Shown piece after piece: positions 6,728 through 15,844 of a stretch of 21,726 nt of DNA. The position numbers and the translations under genes were made by a program. The notes below the pieces were generated by a model, which made no database searches, was not told where the DNA came from, and saw only the letters and a program-made list of their open reading frames with translations. Positions within the stretch are counted from its first letter, which is position 1. Each line of letters opens with the position of its first letter. Source of the DNA: Onstottus_A sp036505875 (GTDB lineage: Bacteria > Acidobacteriota > Blastocatellia > UBA7656); assembly GCA_036505875.1 (NCBI GenBank), contig DASXSR010000372.1:1-21726 (forward strand), read 5' to 3'.

Positions 6728-8038
6728 ATGAAGCGAAACACGCTCATCCTTGTCCTTCTCGCGGCAGTCGTCAGCGTGGCGGTTTACTACCTCGAGATAA
6801 AACCGGGCAAGCCGCGAGACGAAAAACCGGACACTTCGAAGCCGGCTTTCGCGTTCACGCGCGACGATGTCTCTTCGATTACATTAACCCGGGGCAGTGA
6901 AAGCGTTACCATCGAGCAGAAGGAAGGTAAGTGGACTATCACCCAACCGGTGACCGCCCAAGCGAATCAATCGACCGTCGATTCATTCGTCGGTAGTCTC
7001 ACTTCAGCAAAGATCGAGCGGAGCATCAGCGCGTCGCCCGACGAGATCAAGTCGTTCGGTCTGGAGCAGCCCGCGGTCGCAATTGAGGTAAAACTCAACA
7101 GCGGCGAGACGCAGGAGATAAAGCTCGGCGCAAAAGATTTCTCGGGATTATCGGTCTATGCTCAGATTGCCGGGTCGAACGAAGTTGCGATGGTTCCGGT
7201 GTCGGTGCTGACCAATTCCGACAAATCGTTGAACGACCTTCGTGACAAAGCGATTCTCGGCGTGTCTCAGTTCGACATTAAATCGATCTCGCTCGCCAAC
7301 GAGAACGGACAGATTTCTTTGGTGAAGGACGGCGGCCAGTGGACGCTCAAGAAACCTTACGATGCGAGCGTCGAAGAGAACGAGATGAATTCCTTTTTGC
7401 GTGAAGTGACCACAGCGGAAGCCGAAGAGTTTGTCTCGGACAAGGCGGAAGAGCTCGCGAAATACGGTCTGGACAAACCGAAGATCAATTTGACCGCGCA
7501 GCTCAACGACGGCTCGGAGAAGACGCTTTCAGTCGGATCGAAAGACGACAGTCATTACGCCAAGGCGTCGACGCGTCCGGAAGTCGTCAAGATAAGCTCG
7601 TCGCTCTACGACAAGCTGAACGTCAAGCCCGCCGAGCTTCGCAGCAAGGAAATGTTCAAGCTTGACAAAGACAATCTCTCGAAGATTGAAATCAAGAATC
7701 CGAATCTGCGGTTGGTTGCCGAGAAGAGCGGGGACAAGTGGGCGATCAAGGAACCCGCGGACAAAAAAGACAAGGACGCTCCGACTTTCAAAGTGATCAA
7801 CCCGTTTGAGACGAAAGCGGAAGAGATTCTCGATTCTCCCTCTTCAGACGTCAGATCCAAGCTGGCGAAGCCCGCCGTCGAGGCAAAGCTGACCTATAAG
7901 GATGGAAAAGTCGTCGAGGTGAAGGTGTCTTCGGCAGACGGAGATAATGCTTACGTCAGCGTCAAAGGCCGCAGCGAAGTTTTCAAAGTAAAGAAGCAGA
8001 TGCTCGAGGACCTGAGTTTCAAGCCTGCGGATTTATGA
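6728..8038 (+). CDS. DUF4340 triple-repeat membrane-anchored protein
   Basis: A 436-residue protein with one N-terminal hydrophobic helix (about 4-21) and a long, Lys/Glu-rich extracytoplasmic part. Three consecutive DUF4340-type units are visible, each starting with a strand like SSITL, KSISL or SKIEI, followed by a strand containing a KW or QW turn (EGKWTI, GGQWTL, GDKWAI) and ending with a residue-rich connector. DUF4340 genes commonly follow GldG-like genes in several phyla, and the product is presumed to be a periplasmic partner of the exporter; its activity is unknown. I chose ATG 6728, two bases after the upstream stop and preceded by GGCGGAGA, instead of upstream in-frame starts that overlap the GldG-like gene. 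It is the last gene of the operon, ending 33 bases before a strong terminator. Confidence 0.9.
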   Translation: MKRNTLILVLLAAVVSVAVYYLEIKPGKPRDEKPDTSKPAFAFTRDDVSSITLTRGSESVTIEQKEGKWTITQPVTAQANQSTVDSFVGSLTSAKIERSISASPDEIKSFGLEQPAVAIEVKLNSGETQEIKLGAKDFSGLSVYAQIAGSNEVAMVPVSVLTNSDKSLNDLRDKAILGVSQFDIKSISLANENGQISLVKDGGQWTLKKPYDASVEENEMNSFLREVTTAEAEEFVSDKAEELAKYGLDKPKINLTAQLNDGSEKTLSVGSKDDSHYAKASTRPEVVKISSSLYDKLNVKPAELRSKEMFKLDKDNLSKIEIKNPNLRLVAEKSGDKWAIKEPADKKDKDAPTFKVINPFETKAEEILDSPSSDVRSKLAKPAVEAKLTYKDGKVVEVKVSSADGDNAYVSVKGRSEVFKVKKQMLEDLSFKPADL

Positions 8039-8070
8039 AGCGTTGTCATTTGAGGGGTCTATTATTATTA

Positions 8071-8102
8071 GAAAAGCGCCGCGCGAAAGCGCGGCGCTTT
8101 TC
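8071..8102. terminator. bidirectional intrinsic terminator
   Basis: A perfect 14-base-pair stem closes on a GAAA tetraloop, with the GC-rich core GCGCCGCGC. The stem ends in a run of T on both strands. It lies between the convergent DUF4340 gene and TonB-dependent receptor gene and can stop transcripts from both sides. Confidence 0.93.
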
Positions 8103-8128
8103 GCAGAAGGGCAATTAACCACTCGGAC

Positions 8129-11100
8129 CTAAAAGTCAACGCGGAATCCGAGTTGAACCGTCAGCGGGCGACCGACCGGTGGACCGAAGCCAGGTCCGTA
8201 CAGCGAAACCGGTTGGAAGAATTGGCTCTTCGAAGTCGCAGTCGTCGTGCCAAAGCGATCTGCAAGCGAGAGATTCTCCACGTCGAACAGGTTGTAGAAA
8301 TCGGCGTAGCCTTTGATCTTGAATCGCTCGCCGATCTTAAAGACCTTCTGAGCGCGCAGGTCGACGTTGAAATAACGTCCACTGCGCTTGTGCACGTTCC
8401 CGTTGTCGTCGACGACAAAGCCGTCGCGCTCGCTATTAACCTTTCGCAACTGGCAGCCGACCGGATTCAACGCCCGGAGCTTGGTCAAGTCGCCGCGCGC
8501 GTTGAATACCGCAATCGGATCCGCGCTTGCGCAAATGCGATCAAGCATCGAGCGACCATCCCCGTCGATATCGAATCCCGTGTTCAGCGAAAAGGGCCGC
8601 GCGCTGGCTATTTGCGCGATCGGCGCCAGTTGTATGCCTCCCGGCAAGTCGAACACTCCGCTGACCACGACGCGATGGCGCTCGTCGAACCGAGTGGGGC
8701 CGAACTCTTCCGGCTTGAACTGGTTTTCCGGCGCGATTCTGAGGCCACTACCCGTGTAGGACGCCACCGGCTGCCCACCCCAGGACCTCGCATTCGACAG
8801 CACGTAGCTGGCCTTGAATACCATCTTGCGCACGCGGCCTTGAAGCGTCGTCGTCCAACTGTCAAACAACGAGCGGTTGGTAGACGCATACAAGATTATG
8901 TCGGCCAGGCGTCCAGCCGGCAGTCCTGCATCGACAAACGCTTTGCCGAAGAACCTTGTTGTAGCTCCGCTCACACACAGCGGGGAGTTCGGAGTCGAGC
9001 CCGGGAATGCCGAATTACAGATGGGCCCTATCCGAGGATTGATATTCTGCACGCGCGGCTCGTGAATCCCCAACGTGTGCACGTAGTCGCTGGAGAGGAC
9101 ATAGTTCTGGCCGAGCGTCTTCTGGAAGCCAATTGAGAACTTTTGGATGTAGGCGTCCTTCATGTCGGGCGGAATGATTCGCCCCACAGCGCCGACCTCC
9201 AAATCTGTGTTGCTGCCCCCACCGGTGGGTAGCGGATCGACGCCGAATCGGAAATTCGCCAGATCCCCGACTCCTACGGCAGAGTTCACCAGGTCGAGCA
9301 CGGTCTGGTAAATCGTTGGGTTCGCCTGCTGTTGGGAGAACAACGTGAGGTTCTGGAAAACCTGATCGTAGAAGATACCGTAGCCGCCTCGGACCACCAT
9401 CCGGCCATCGCCCTTCGGGTCATAAGCGAATCCCAGTCGCGGCTGGAATTCCCTGAGGCTCGGCGTCGTATCGCTCAAGTCCGCCGACGTGAGCGCTTGA
9501 GCGCGTGGATTGTTGAGCTTCTTGAGGATCAGCATCGTGCGGTTGTTGGTCTGATTCACCAGCTCGTGGATGTTGGCATCCCATCGCAGCCCGAGATTGA
9601 GCGTCAGGCGCGGCGTGACTTTGTAGTCGTCCTGCAGATAGAACGCCAACTGATGCAGCCTCGGCGTGGTCGTATCGCCTGAGCCGTTGTTGAGAGTTAT
9701 TTCGTTAACGGCGCCACGAGTGGCGAACGCTTGCGGGTAAAGCGTGTGGTTGTTCTTGATAGTCAACGGGTCATCGAAGAAGGTTATCTGATAACCGTTC
9801 GCGCCGAAGAAGAAGAACCCGCTGAGCTTAGTGCTGATGTAGTTCGTCCCGAACTTCAAGTTGTGACCGCCCCTCTGCCACGAGTAGTCGTCGCGGAACT
9901 GAAACTTTCGCTCTTTTGTCTGCTGCGGCACGTTGACGTTAGCACCCGTCTGCACTGAAGGGAATAAGATGTTCGGCGTGGTGGTGACGGCGAGTATCTC
10001 ATTCTTGAAGTCCTGGAAGTGGAACGTGAACACATTTACCTTCGTCGGGCTGATCGTGTAAGTGTGGTTGAGAACGAAGCTGTGCAGATGGTTGTTGTTA
10101 GTGTTGCCTCCCGTCAGATCGGACGGTTGAGTGATATCAACCTGATCGTTCGGAGAAGAATTCTTCTGGAACGCGTAGCGGTAGAACATCGCCTGTTTGC
10201 TGTTCAGTCGATGATCGACTCTCGTGCTGAGCAAGTGATCGTCATACGGCGTGGGTATAGTGGATACCGCCGTCACGCCTGGAATCGCGGCGATCTCCGC
10301 CACGAGCGGATCAGGAATCAGCAGATTCTGCCGCTCGCGGAAGCGCTCATAAGCGCCGAAGAAGAAGAGCTTGTCTTTGACGATTCTCCCGCCGAACGAG
10401 CCGCCGAATTCCTGACGGCTGAAGTCAGGCTTACTAAACTTCTGACCTGCTTTCTCCGCCGCCTTCTCATCTTGCTTCTCGAAGAAATCCAAACGCCGCA
10501 GAGACTGGCTGCGGAAATTGGCGAAGCCCGACCCGTGAAAGTTATTGCTACCAGACTTGGTAACAACGTTCACCACTGCGCCGACGGCGCGTCCACTTTC
10601 GGCTGTCCATCGGTGTTGAAGCACCTGGAATTCCTGAATGCCCTCGTACGCAAAGTTCTGCAGAAGGCTGCCGACAACGTTATCTTTGTCGTCGCCGCCA
10701 TCCACGTTTACGTCAAGCTGACGGCCGTCGCCGCCGTTTGAAGCGAAGTTTCCGACTCGGGTCTTGGTCGGATCGAAAGTCCCGACGGGGCGCGCTTCGG
10801 GCATGATCACCGACAGATTTGCAAAGGTGCGGTTTAGCAGCGGAAGGTTCTGAACCTCGGTCGGGGTAACGACGCCGGCGATCTCCGACTTGGTGGTCTC
10901 AATCAGCGGCGCACCCCCTTGCACCTCAACCGTTTCAGCCACGCCGCCGGCCCTCAAGTCGAAGTTGAGCGTGGGGCGTGTTCCAACGCTCACTTCAAAA
11001 TCCTTCTGAAGCGCCCTCGAAAAACCCTTTGCCTCAACCGTCACCTCATATTTTCCGGGAGGCAACTGCGCGATCGTGTAGTCACCCGAGTCGTTCGTGG

Positions 11101-11296
11101 TGGTGGAGCGACTAAAACCCGTGGCCGTATTTCGCGCGGTAATGGTAGCCCCGGCCACAACATTGCCTTGCGGGTCCATCACTCGACCGGTGATGTCGCC
11201 GGTTGTGACTTGCGCAGCGGCTGAAATGATTAGCAGTGCGTTAAGCAGCAGAAAAGCAGCGACTCCGCGAAGGAGTCCCTTCGAGTAGTGAGTCAT
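8129..11296 (-). CDS. TonB-dependent receptor with carboxypeptidase-regulatory-like domain (Oar-like)
   Basis: A 1055-residue outer-membrane beta-barrel receptor. A signal peptide (about 1-28, ending SAAAQ) is followed by a carboxypeptidase-regulatory-like beta-sandwich (about 32-115, with the TGRVMDPQGNVVAGATI and PPGKYEVTVEAKGF signatures), then a plug domain (about 125-250, with EVQNLPLLNRTF) and a long barrel. It ends in LGFRVDF, the terminal phenylalanine expected for outer-membrane barrel insertion. Such large Oar-like receptors are strongly expanded in Acidobacteriota and are thought to import bulky nutrients by TonB energy; the ligand here is unknown. No SusD-like partner is present. 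The ATG is preceded by AAGGAGGTG, an ideal ribosome-binding site. The gene is upstream of nothing on its own strand before the terminator, so it is probably a single transcription unit or the end of one. Confidence 0.92.
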   Translation of the reverse strand: MTHYSKGLLRGVAAFLLLNALLIISAAAQVTTGDITGRVMDPQGNVVAGATITARNTATGFSRSTTTNDSGDYTIAQLPPGKYEVTVEAKGFSRALQKDFEVSVGTRPTLNFDLRAGGVAETVEVQGGAPLIETTKSEIAGVVTPTEVQNLPLLNRTFANLSVIMPEARPVGTFDPTKTRVGNFASNGGDGRQLDVNVDGGDDKDNVVGSLLQNFAYEGIQEFQVLQHRWTAESGRAVGAVVNVVTKSGSNNFHGSGFANFRSQSLRRLDFFEKQDEKAAEKAGQKFSKPDFSRQEFGGSFGGRIVKDKLFFFGAYERFRERQNLLIPDPLVAEIAAIPGVTAVSTIPTPYDDHLLSTRVDHRLNSKQAMFYRYAFQKNSSPNDQVDITQPSDLTGGNTNNNHLHSFVLNHTYTISPTKVNVFTFHFQDFKNEILAVTTTPNILFPSVQTGANVNVPQQTKERKFQFRDDYSWQRGGHNLKFGTNYISTKLSGFFFFGANGYQITFFDDPLTIKNNHTLYPQAFATRGAVNEITLNNGSGDTTTPRLHQLAFYLQDDYKVTPRLTLNLGLRWDANIHELVNQTNNRTMLILKKLNNPRAQALTSADLSDTTPSLREFQPRLGFAYDPKGDGRMVVRGGYGIFYDQVFQNLTLFSQQQANPTIYQTVLDLVNSAVGVGDLANFRFGVDPLPTGGGSNTDLEVGAVGRIIPPDMKDAYIQKFSIGFQKTLGQNYVLSSDYVHTLGIHEPRVQNINPRIGPICNSAFPGSTPNSPLCVSGATTRFFGKAFVDAGLPAGRLADIILYASTNRSLFDSWTTTLQGRVRKMVFKASYVLSNARSWGGQPVASYTGSGLRIAPENQFKPEEFGPTRFDERHRVVVSGVFDLPGGIQLAPIAQIASARPFSLNTGFDIDGDGRSMLDRICASADPIAVFNARGDLTKLRALNPVGCQLRKVNSERDGFVVDDNGNVHKRSGRYFNVDLRAQKVFKIGERFKIKGYADFYNLFDVENLSLADRFGTTTATSKSQFFQPVSLYGPGFGPPVGRPLTVQLGFRVDF

Positions 11297-11433
11297 CTTT
11301 GCACCTCCTTCTGTGTTAGTGCGAACCGAAGCGACACGGTTTCTTCGATTCTTTCTCGTTTCTGAATTGATGATGCCTTAGAGAAGATTCACGATTCATT
11401 GGTGTTCACAGGGAGCTCTCCTGAGCGGCTGTG

Positions 11434-11439
11434 ATTATA
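11434..11439 (-). promoter_or_regulatory. candidate -10 box of the TonB-dependent receptor gene
   Basis: A perfect TATAAT on the minus strand lies about 137 bases upstream of the receptor start codon in the 228-base gap. No good -35 box is found at 16-18 bases, so either an activator is needed or the match is fortuitous. Confidence 0.35.
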
Positions 11440-11524
11440 CTACTTTACAAGGACGACGAGAAGTCGTTTTGTTTGTTTGATCGCGAAAGGATGTTCTGTT
11501 GCCAAGCTAATCGGCGAGCAGTGC

Positions 11525-12859
11525 TTATCCTCTGATCTTCAATTTGTAGATCGACCACCAGTGCTCGAGGTCGTGATTTGCAATTGCAGTAATCCGAACG
11601 AGTCTGGCTCGCACTGGAGTGAAGGTTGCGATTGATCGCCCGCGCTCACCTTGTCCTGTCCAAACCGCGCGCCAGTTTCGGCCGTCATCGCTGACTTCTA
11701 TCCGATAACGACCCGGATAGTCTCGGTCATTGGGGTCGTGAACCTGAATGACTTTTGCGACAGTGTAGCTGCCGCCGAGGTCCGCCGTGATCCAGCTGCC
11801 CGCGTAATTCACGGTCCCCGTGGTGGCTCGGTTTGCGTTGTTCTCATCGCTCACCGCTGGCGCGTTGGATAGTCCCTGCGCGTTGACCTGCCGAATCTGG
11901 CGAGCGGCAAGCCTGTCTTCCTCGTCGCGTTGCACCCTCTCCTCATCACGATTCGTTCGAAGTTCAGCTATCGACCACCAGTGATAATTGTCGCGAGCCC
12001 GAAGCGCGGTAATTCGAACGTAGCGAGTTATCACAGGCGCGAACGCGGCGACGCTCCGTTCATGGTCGCCTCCCCCTCGCCATACTTCGCGGAACTTGCT
12101 TTCGTTCCGCTCCCGGCTCACGTCGACTTGGTACTCGGCGGGATAGTCATCCGGCCATTGCCCGTGAATTTGAACGACCCGCGATAACTCGTACTCGCCG
12201 CCAAGATCGAAAGTAAAACTCGCCCCGGCGTAGTCAGGCCTGTCGGTCGACGCTCTGGTATTCATGTTCTGGTCGAAGGCAAAGGCAATATTGCGCATCG
12301 CGACGCCGGCTTGCGGGCGAGGACTAGCCTCCGCTGCGGGGGCACGAGCGGGTATGCGTCTCGGATTAGTCGCGCCCGGATCGATTCCACCGCGCACTTC
12401 GGCGATCGACCAGTCATCGGCGCCACCATGGTTATCGGTCGCGGTGATTCGAACGAATCGCCCGCGCACGGCTTCAAAGACAGCTCTGCTCTCGCCGCGA
12501 TGGCCTGCGCCCTCGAAGGCGGTCATCCACGGGCCATCGGCGTTCTCAGCCAGCTCGACTTTGTAGGCGCCTGGATAATGAGTCGGCCAGCGCCCGTGAT
12601 TCTGACTAACGCCGATGATGTTGTGTTGTCCGCCTAGGTCGAGGGTTATGCTCATTCCCGCATAGTTAGCGGTGCCGGCATTAGCTCGTGTGTCTTCGCG
12701 TTCATCGTTAGCTCTGGGTATGTCGTTGAGATCACCCGTAACCGATGCGGGGCGGACAGCGCGAGCCTGATAGGTCTGCGCTGTGGTTGCCGTCGCCAAA
12801 CAGATTATTATCAAAGTTGCGCTCACAGTGAGCGCGACAAACCTCGGTTGTGGAAACAT
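11525..12859 (-). CDS. secreted triple F5/8-type (discoidin) domain protein
   Basis: A 444-residue exported protein made almost entirely of three discoidin-like domains. A signal peptide (about 1-27, ending ATTAQ) has no lipobox before its cysteine, so the product is probably periplasmic or secreted. Matching landmarks repeat three times: NYAGMSITLDLGG (65), DYAGASFTFDLGG (209) and NYAGSWITADLGG (351); a W/HYPG-type loop (WPTHYPG, WPDDYPA, DRDYPG); and the closing strand DDWSIAEV, HWWSIAEL, HWWSIYKL. F5/8 domains are beta-sandwiches that bind carbohydrate or other surface ligands; no catalytic domain is present, so it is probably a binding or adhesion protein. Linkers are Arg/Glu-rich (about 302-320). 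The ATG has GGAGG upstream. It lies between the receptor and the orphan permease on the same strand, but gaps of 228 and 135 bases argue for separate promoters. Confidence 0.9.
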   Translation of the reverse strand: MFPQPRFVALTVSATLIIICLATATTAQTYQARAVRPASVTGDLNDIPRANDEREDTRANAGTANYAGMSITLDLGGQHNIIGVSQNHGRWPTHYPGAYKVELAENADGPWMTAFEGAGHRGESRAVFEAVRGRFVRITATDNHGGADDWSIAEVRGGIDPGATNPRRIPARAPAAEASPRPQAGVAMRNIAFAFDQNMNTRASTDRPDYAGASFTFDLGGEYELSRVVQIHGQWPDDYPAEYQVDVSRERNESKFREVWRGGGDHERSVAAFAPVITRYVRITALRARDNYHWWSIAELRTNRDEERVQRDEEDRLAARQIRQVNAQGLSNAPAVSDENNANRATTGTVNYAGSWITADLGGSYTVAKVIQVHDPNDRDYPGRYRIEVSDDGRNWRAVWTGQGERGRSIATFTPVRARLVRITAIANHDLEHWWSIYKLKIRG

Positions 12860-12994
12860 GTGTGTAGCCTCCAGTTTCCGTCCACAAGGCAGCTTGTACT
12901 ATTCAAATTATCACGAGCGCTAAGGTGATTACCAGAATGCGCCGGTTAGCCTTGGACTGCGGCTGGAATTATCCGGATTCAGTAAAACGAGACA

Positions 12995-15454
12995 CTATTC
13001 ATGTCGCAGCGCAACCATCGGATCGACTTCCGTCGCGCGCCGCGCTGGAAGGTAACACGCGAGTAAGGACACGGCGGCGAGCACAATTGAGGCGAGGAGG
13101 TACGTGATGGGATCGCTCGCGCTCACACCGAACAGTAAGCTCTTCAGTAAGCGCGTCAACGCCAACGCCACCAATAGTCCCATCATCACGCCTACACCAG
13201 TCAACGCCATACCCCGCCGCAATACCAAGATTAAGACGTCGGCTTTTTGCGCGCCTAAGGCCATGCGCACGCCGATCTCATGTGTGCGCTGCGCCACGGA
13301 ATACGAGACGACGCCGTAGATACCAGCGCTTACCAAGATCAATGTCACTACTCCGAACAAGGTGAGCAAGAGGGTCTGGAAGCGCGGCTGCGCGAGCACC
13401 TCAGAGAGCCGGTCGTTCATCGTCTGCACTTTCGGCGCCGGTAGATTCTTGTTCAACGCCCTGACTTCGCTGAACAGCGCCGCCGCAAGGTTTGCCGGAT
13501 TCCCTGCTGTTCGCACAAGAAGCGTTGGCGTCTGCATCGGAAACTGCCAGTAGGGGACGTAGACGTTCAGTTCGATCGGCGCATCCAGGCTCAGACTCTT
13601 CACGTCCCCGACAACACCCACAACCTCTGTCCACAACGACACGTTCGTGTACCGATCAACCTGCGCCGCCTGTTCCGGATTGAGCCTGCCGGGATAGATA
13701 CGCTTGCCGATGGGATTCTCGTTTGGGAAACAACGTTTGGCCAGCGACTCGGTGATGATCGCCACACGCGGCGTGTCGAGCGCATCGCTTTCGGCGACGG
13801 TGCGGCCTTGCAGCATGGGGATGCCCATCGCGCGGAAGTAATCCGCTGTGATCCCTTGGAAACTCGTGCGTGGATAATCGTCTTCGGCGCCGGTCTGTCG
13901 ATTCTCAATCGTGAGCTGAAAGCCGGCCTTGTCGCTGACGGCGGCGACCGACTGCACGCCGGGCTGGTTGTTGAGGCGCTCGATCAACTCATGCAAAGTC
14001 ACCTGTGGTCGTGTCTCAGTCGGGCGAACCCAGGTTGTGAAACCGGAAACCGAAAAATCCAGTTTTGCCGTCAGCAACCGATCCGGCTGAAAGCCGCGAT
14101 CCACCCGCATCAATTGCGCGAGACTGCGGATCATCAAGCTTGCACCAATTAATAACACTAATGAGAGTGCGACCTCCGCGACCACCAGCAAACTGCGCAG
14201 GCGATTGCGATGCGAGCTGTCGGTTGCGCCTCTCCCAACATCTTTGAGGGCGACTTGCAGGTTCGGCTTGGTTGTTTGCAAGGCGGGCGCCAAGCCAAAG
14301 AGCAAGCCGGTTGCGCAAGCGACCAGCACCGTGAAAGCCAGCGAACGGCCATCCAGATGGGTCTCGCTCAAGCGCGGAACGTGATCGGCGTTGAAGGCGA
14401 TCAGCAAATCGAGGCTCCAGTTAGCGAGCAGCACGCCGATCGCTCCTCCGATAAGCGACAGCAGCAGACTCTCGGTCAGCAATTGACGAATCATCCGCCA
14501 CCGACTCCCGCCCAAGGCGAGCCGGATGGCTATCTCCTTTTGCCTGTCGGCCGCGCGAGCCAGCAGCAGATTGGCGACATTCGCGCAGGCAACCAACAAC
14601 ACACACCCAACCGCACCCCAGAGAATCAATAGAGCCAGGCGCAAGTTGCGGCCCAGCGTCTGCTCCAACAGAGGGATTACGGCGACCTGCGAACCGACCA
14701 GGGCTTCGCCGTGTTGGGCTTCAATGCGAGCCTGAATCGCGTTCATCTCCGCCTGCGCTTGCTCCAAGGTGACGCCGTCTTTGAGCCGAGCAACCACTGA
14801 CAACCAATGCCCGCCGCGCCGATCTCTGGGGATGCCATCCCAACCGACCGGCAGCCAGACTTCTGTCTGATTTGGAAAGCGAAAGCCCGGAGGCATCACA
14901 CCGACGATGGTGTAATCGCGCCGCCCGAACGTATCCACCGTCAACGTTCGGTCAATAACCTCCCGGTCCGCCCCAAACCGGCGCTGCCAATAATCGTGAC
15001 TAAGGAGCGCGACGCGATTGCCTTCGCGCTGATCTTCTTCTCGTAAGAATGTCCGTCCGAGCAGGGGCTTTACGCGCAGGGTGGTGAAGAGACTCGACGC
15101 GACGTAAGCGCATTTGACTTTCTCAACGCCCTCAGCGTTGACTATGTTGAAGTCGCCGTTGCCCGACCAATAGGCGATGTCTTCGAAAACTTGCTGGCTC
15201 CCCCAGTCAGCGAAATCCGGCGGTGTGACTGGTTGCTGTTCGATGTTTCTGTGCGGACTCTTTTCCCAGAGCATCACCAGACGATCTGGTTCATCGTACG
15301 GCAGCGGACGCAGCAACACGCCATAGATCACTGAAAAGATTGCAGTGTTGGCGCCAATCCCGAGCGCCAATGTGAGCACGGCCACCACTGTAAACGCGGG
15401 ATTCTTGCCGAGCATCCGAGCGCCGTAGCGCAGGTCCTGCCAAAATGAATCCAT
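12995..15454 (-). CDS. duplicated orphan MacB/FtsX-type permease (ADOP family)
   Basis: An 819-residue inner-membrane protein with the full mark of acidobacterial duplicated orphan permeases. It starts MDSFWQDLRYGARMLGKNP and has one helix at about 21-48. A MacB-like periplasmic domain follows, then an FtsX-type helix bundle with the EIAIRLALGGSRWRMIRQLLTES signature split around residues 310-335. A second helix-domain-helices unit begins near 420 (LRSLLVVAEVALSLVL). The second half repeats the signature as HEIGVRMALGAQ and ends ARRATEVDPMVALRHE. MacB relatives work with an ATPase as mechanotransmission machines, but no ATPase gene adjoins this one, hence 'orphan'. Role in export or envelope signalling is inferred. 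The ATG has AGAGGTG at the right distance. It is divergent from the glycosyltransferase gene. Confidence 0.92.
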   Translation of the reverse strand: MDSFWQDLRYGARMLGKNPAFTVVAVLTLALGIGANTAIFSVIYGVLLRPLPYDEPDRLVMLWEKSPHRNIEQQPVTPPDFADWGSQQVFEDIAYWSGNGDFNIVNAEGVEKVKCAYVASSLFTTLRVKPLLGRTFLREEDQREGNRVALLSHDYWQRRFGADREVIDRTLTVDTFGRRDYTIVGVMPPGFRFPNQTEVWLPVGWDGIPRDRRGGHWLSVVARLKDGVTLEQAQAEMNAIQARIEAQHGEALVGSQVAVIPLLEQTLGRNLRLALLILWGAVGCVLLVACANVANLLLARAADRQKEIAIRLALGGSRWRMIRQLLTESLLLSLIGGAIGVLLANWSLDLLIAFNADHVPRLSETHLDGRSLAFTVLVACATGLLFGLAPALQTTKPNLQVALKDVGRGATDSSHRNRLRSLLVVAEVALSLVLLIGASLMIRSLAQLMRVDRGFQPDRLLTAKLDFSVSGFTTWVRPTETRPQVTLHELIERLNNQPGVQSVAAVSDKAGFQLTIENRQTGAEDDYPRTSFQGITADYFRAMGIPMLQGRTVAESDALDTPRVAIITESLAKRCFPNENPIGKRIYPGRLNPEQAAQVDRYTNVSLWTEVVGVVGDVKSLSLDAPIELNVYVPYWQFPMQTPTLLVRTAGNPANLAAALFSEVRALNKNLPAPKVQTMNDRLSEVLAQPRFQTLLLTLFGVVTLILVSAGIYGVVSYSVAQRTHEIGVRMALGAQKADVLILVLRRGMALTGVGVMMGLLVALALTRLLKSLLFGVSASDPITYLLASIVLAAVSLLACYLPARRATEVDPMVALRHE

Positions 15455-15844
15455 GCGGACACCTCTAGGCTAGTAGTTGCAGCCAGACCCTAATTCCCAC
15501 CCAACAATTAGACAAGGATCAGGCTGATTTCTTCCCTCATTTCTAAATCGGACCGCCCCCAATTTACCTTTTGAGTGAGAGAAAGCAAAGCAGAGTCTTG
15601 TTGTTGAGAAGGGCGAGTGTTGTTCATGCAGAGCATATGACAGACAGAAGGCGGCCCTCTACAACTACGGAGCGATTTTTGAAGGCGGACGGGCAAGTTA
15701 TTATGACCGCTCAGCAGTTTGCCATCGAATTGACTCACGTTAAGTTTGTGGAAGTCGAAGAGTTGAAGATAATGGTTCCGTGAGTGAGAATAGCGCGTCA
15801 CATTCGTTTCAGTTCGAGAAGTCCATTTCGACGGTGTCAAGACT
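15455..15844. other. intergenic region between divergent genes
   Basis: This 390-base region separates the orphan permease from the glycosyltransferase. I see no RNA gene, large inverted repeat or convincing -35/-10 pair for either gene. An open frame 15571-15783 (plus; or 48 codons from an inner ATG at 15637) has no ribosome-binding site and no recognisable motif, so I do not call it a gene. The region is fairly AT-rich and should hold both promoters. Confidence 0.5.

Noticed and set aside
8153..9136. 327-codon open frame opposite the TonB-dependent receptor gene
   Set aside because: Arg/Glu-rich antisense shadow of the receptor; the receptor strand has signal peptide, domains and an ideal ribosome-binding site.
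10019..10741. 240-codon open frame opposite the receptor gene
   Set aside because: Antisense to conserved plug and barrel sequence, with no support of its own.
15571..15783. 70-codon plus-strand open frame before the glycosyltransferase
   Set aside because: Starts at TTG or an inner ATG with no ribosome-binding site and resembles no family. It could be a relic but cannot be supported.
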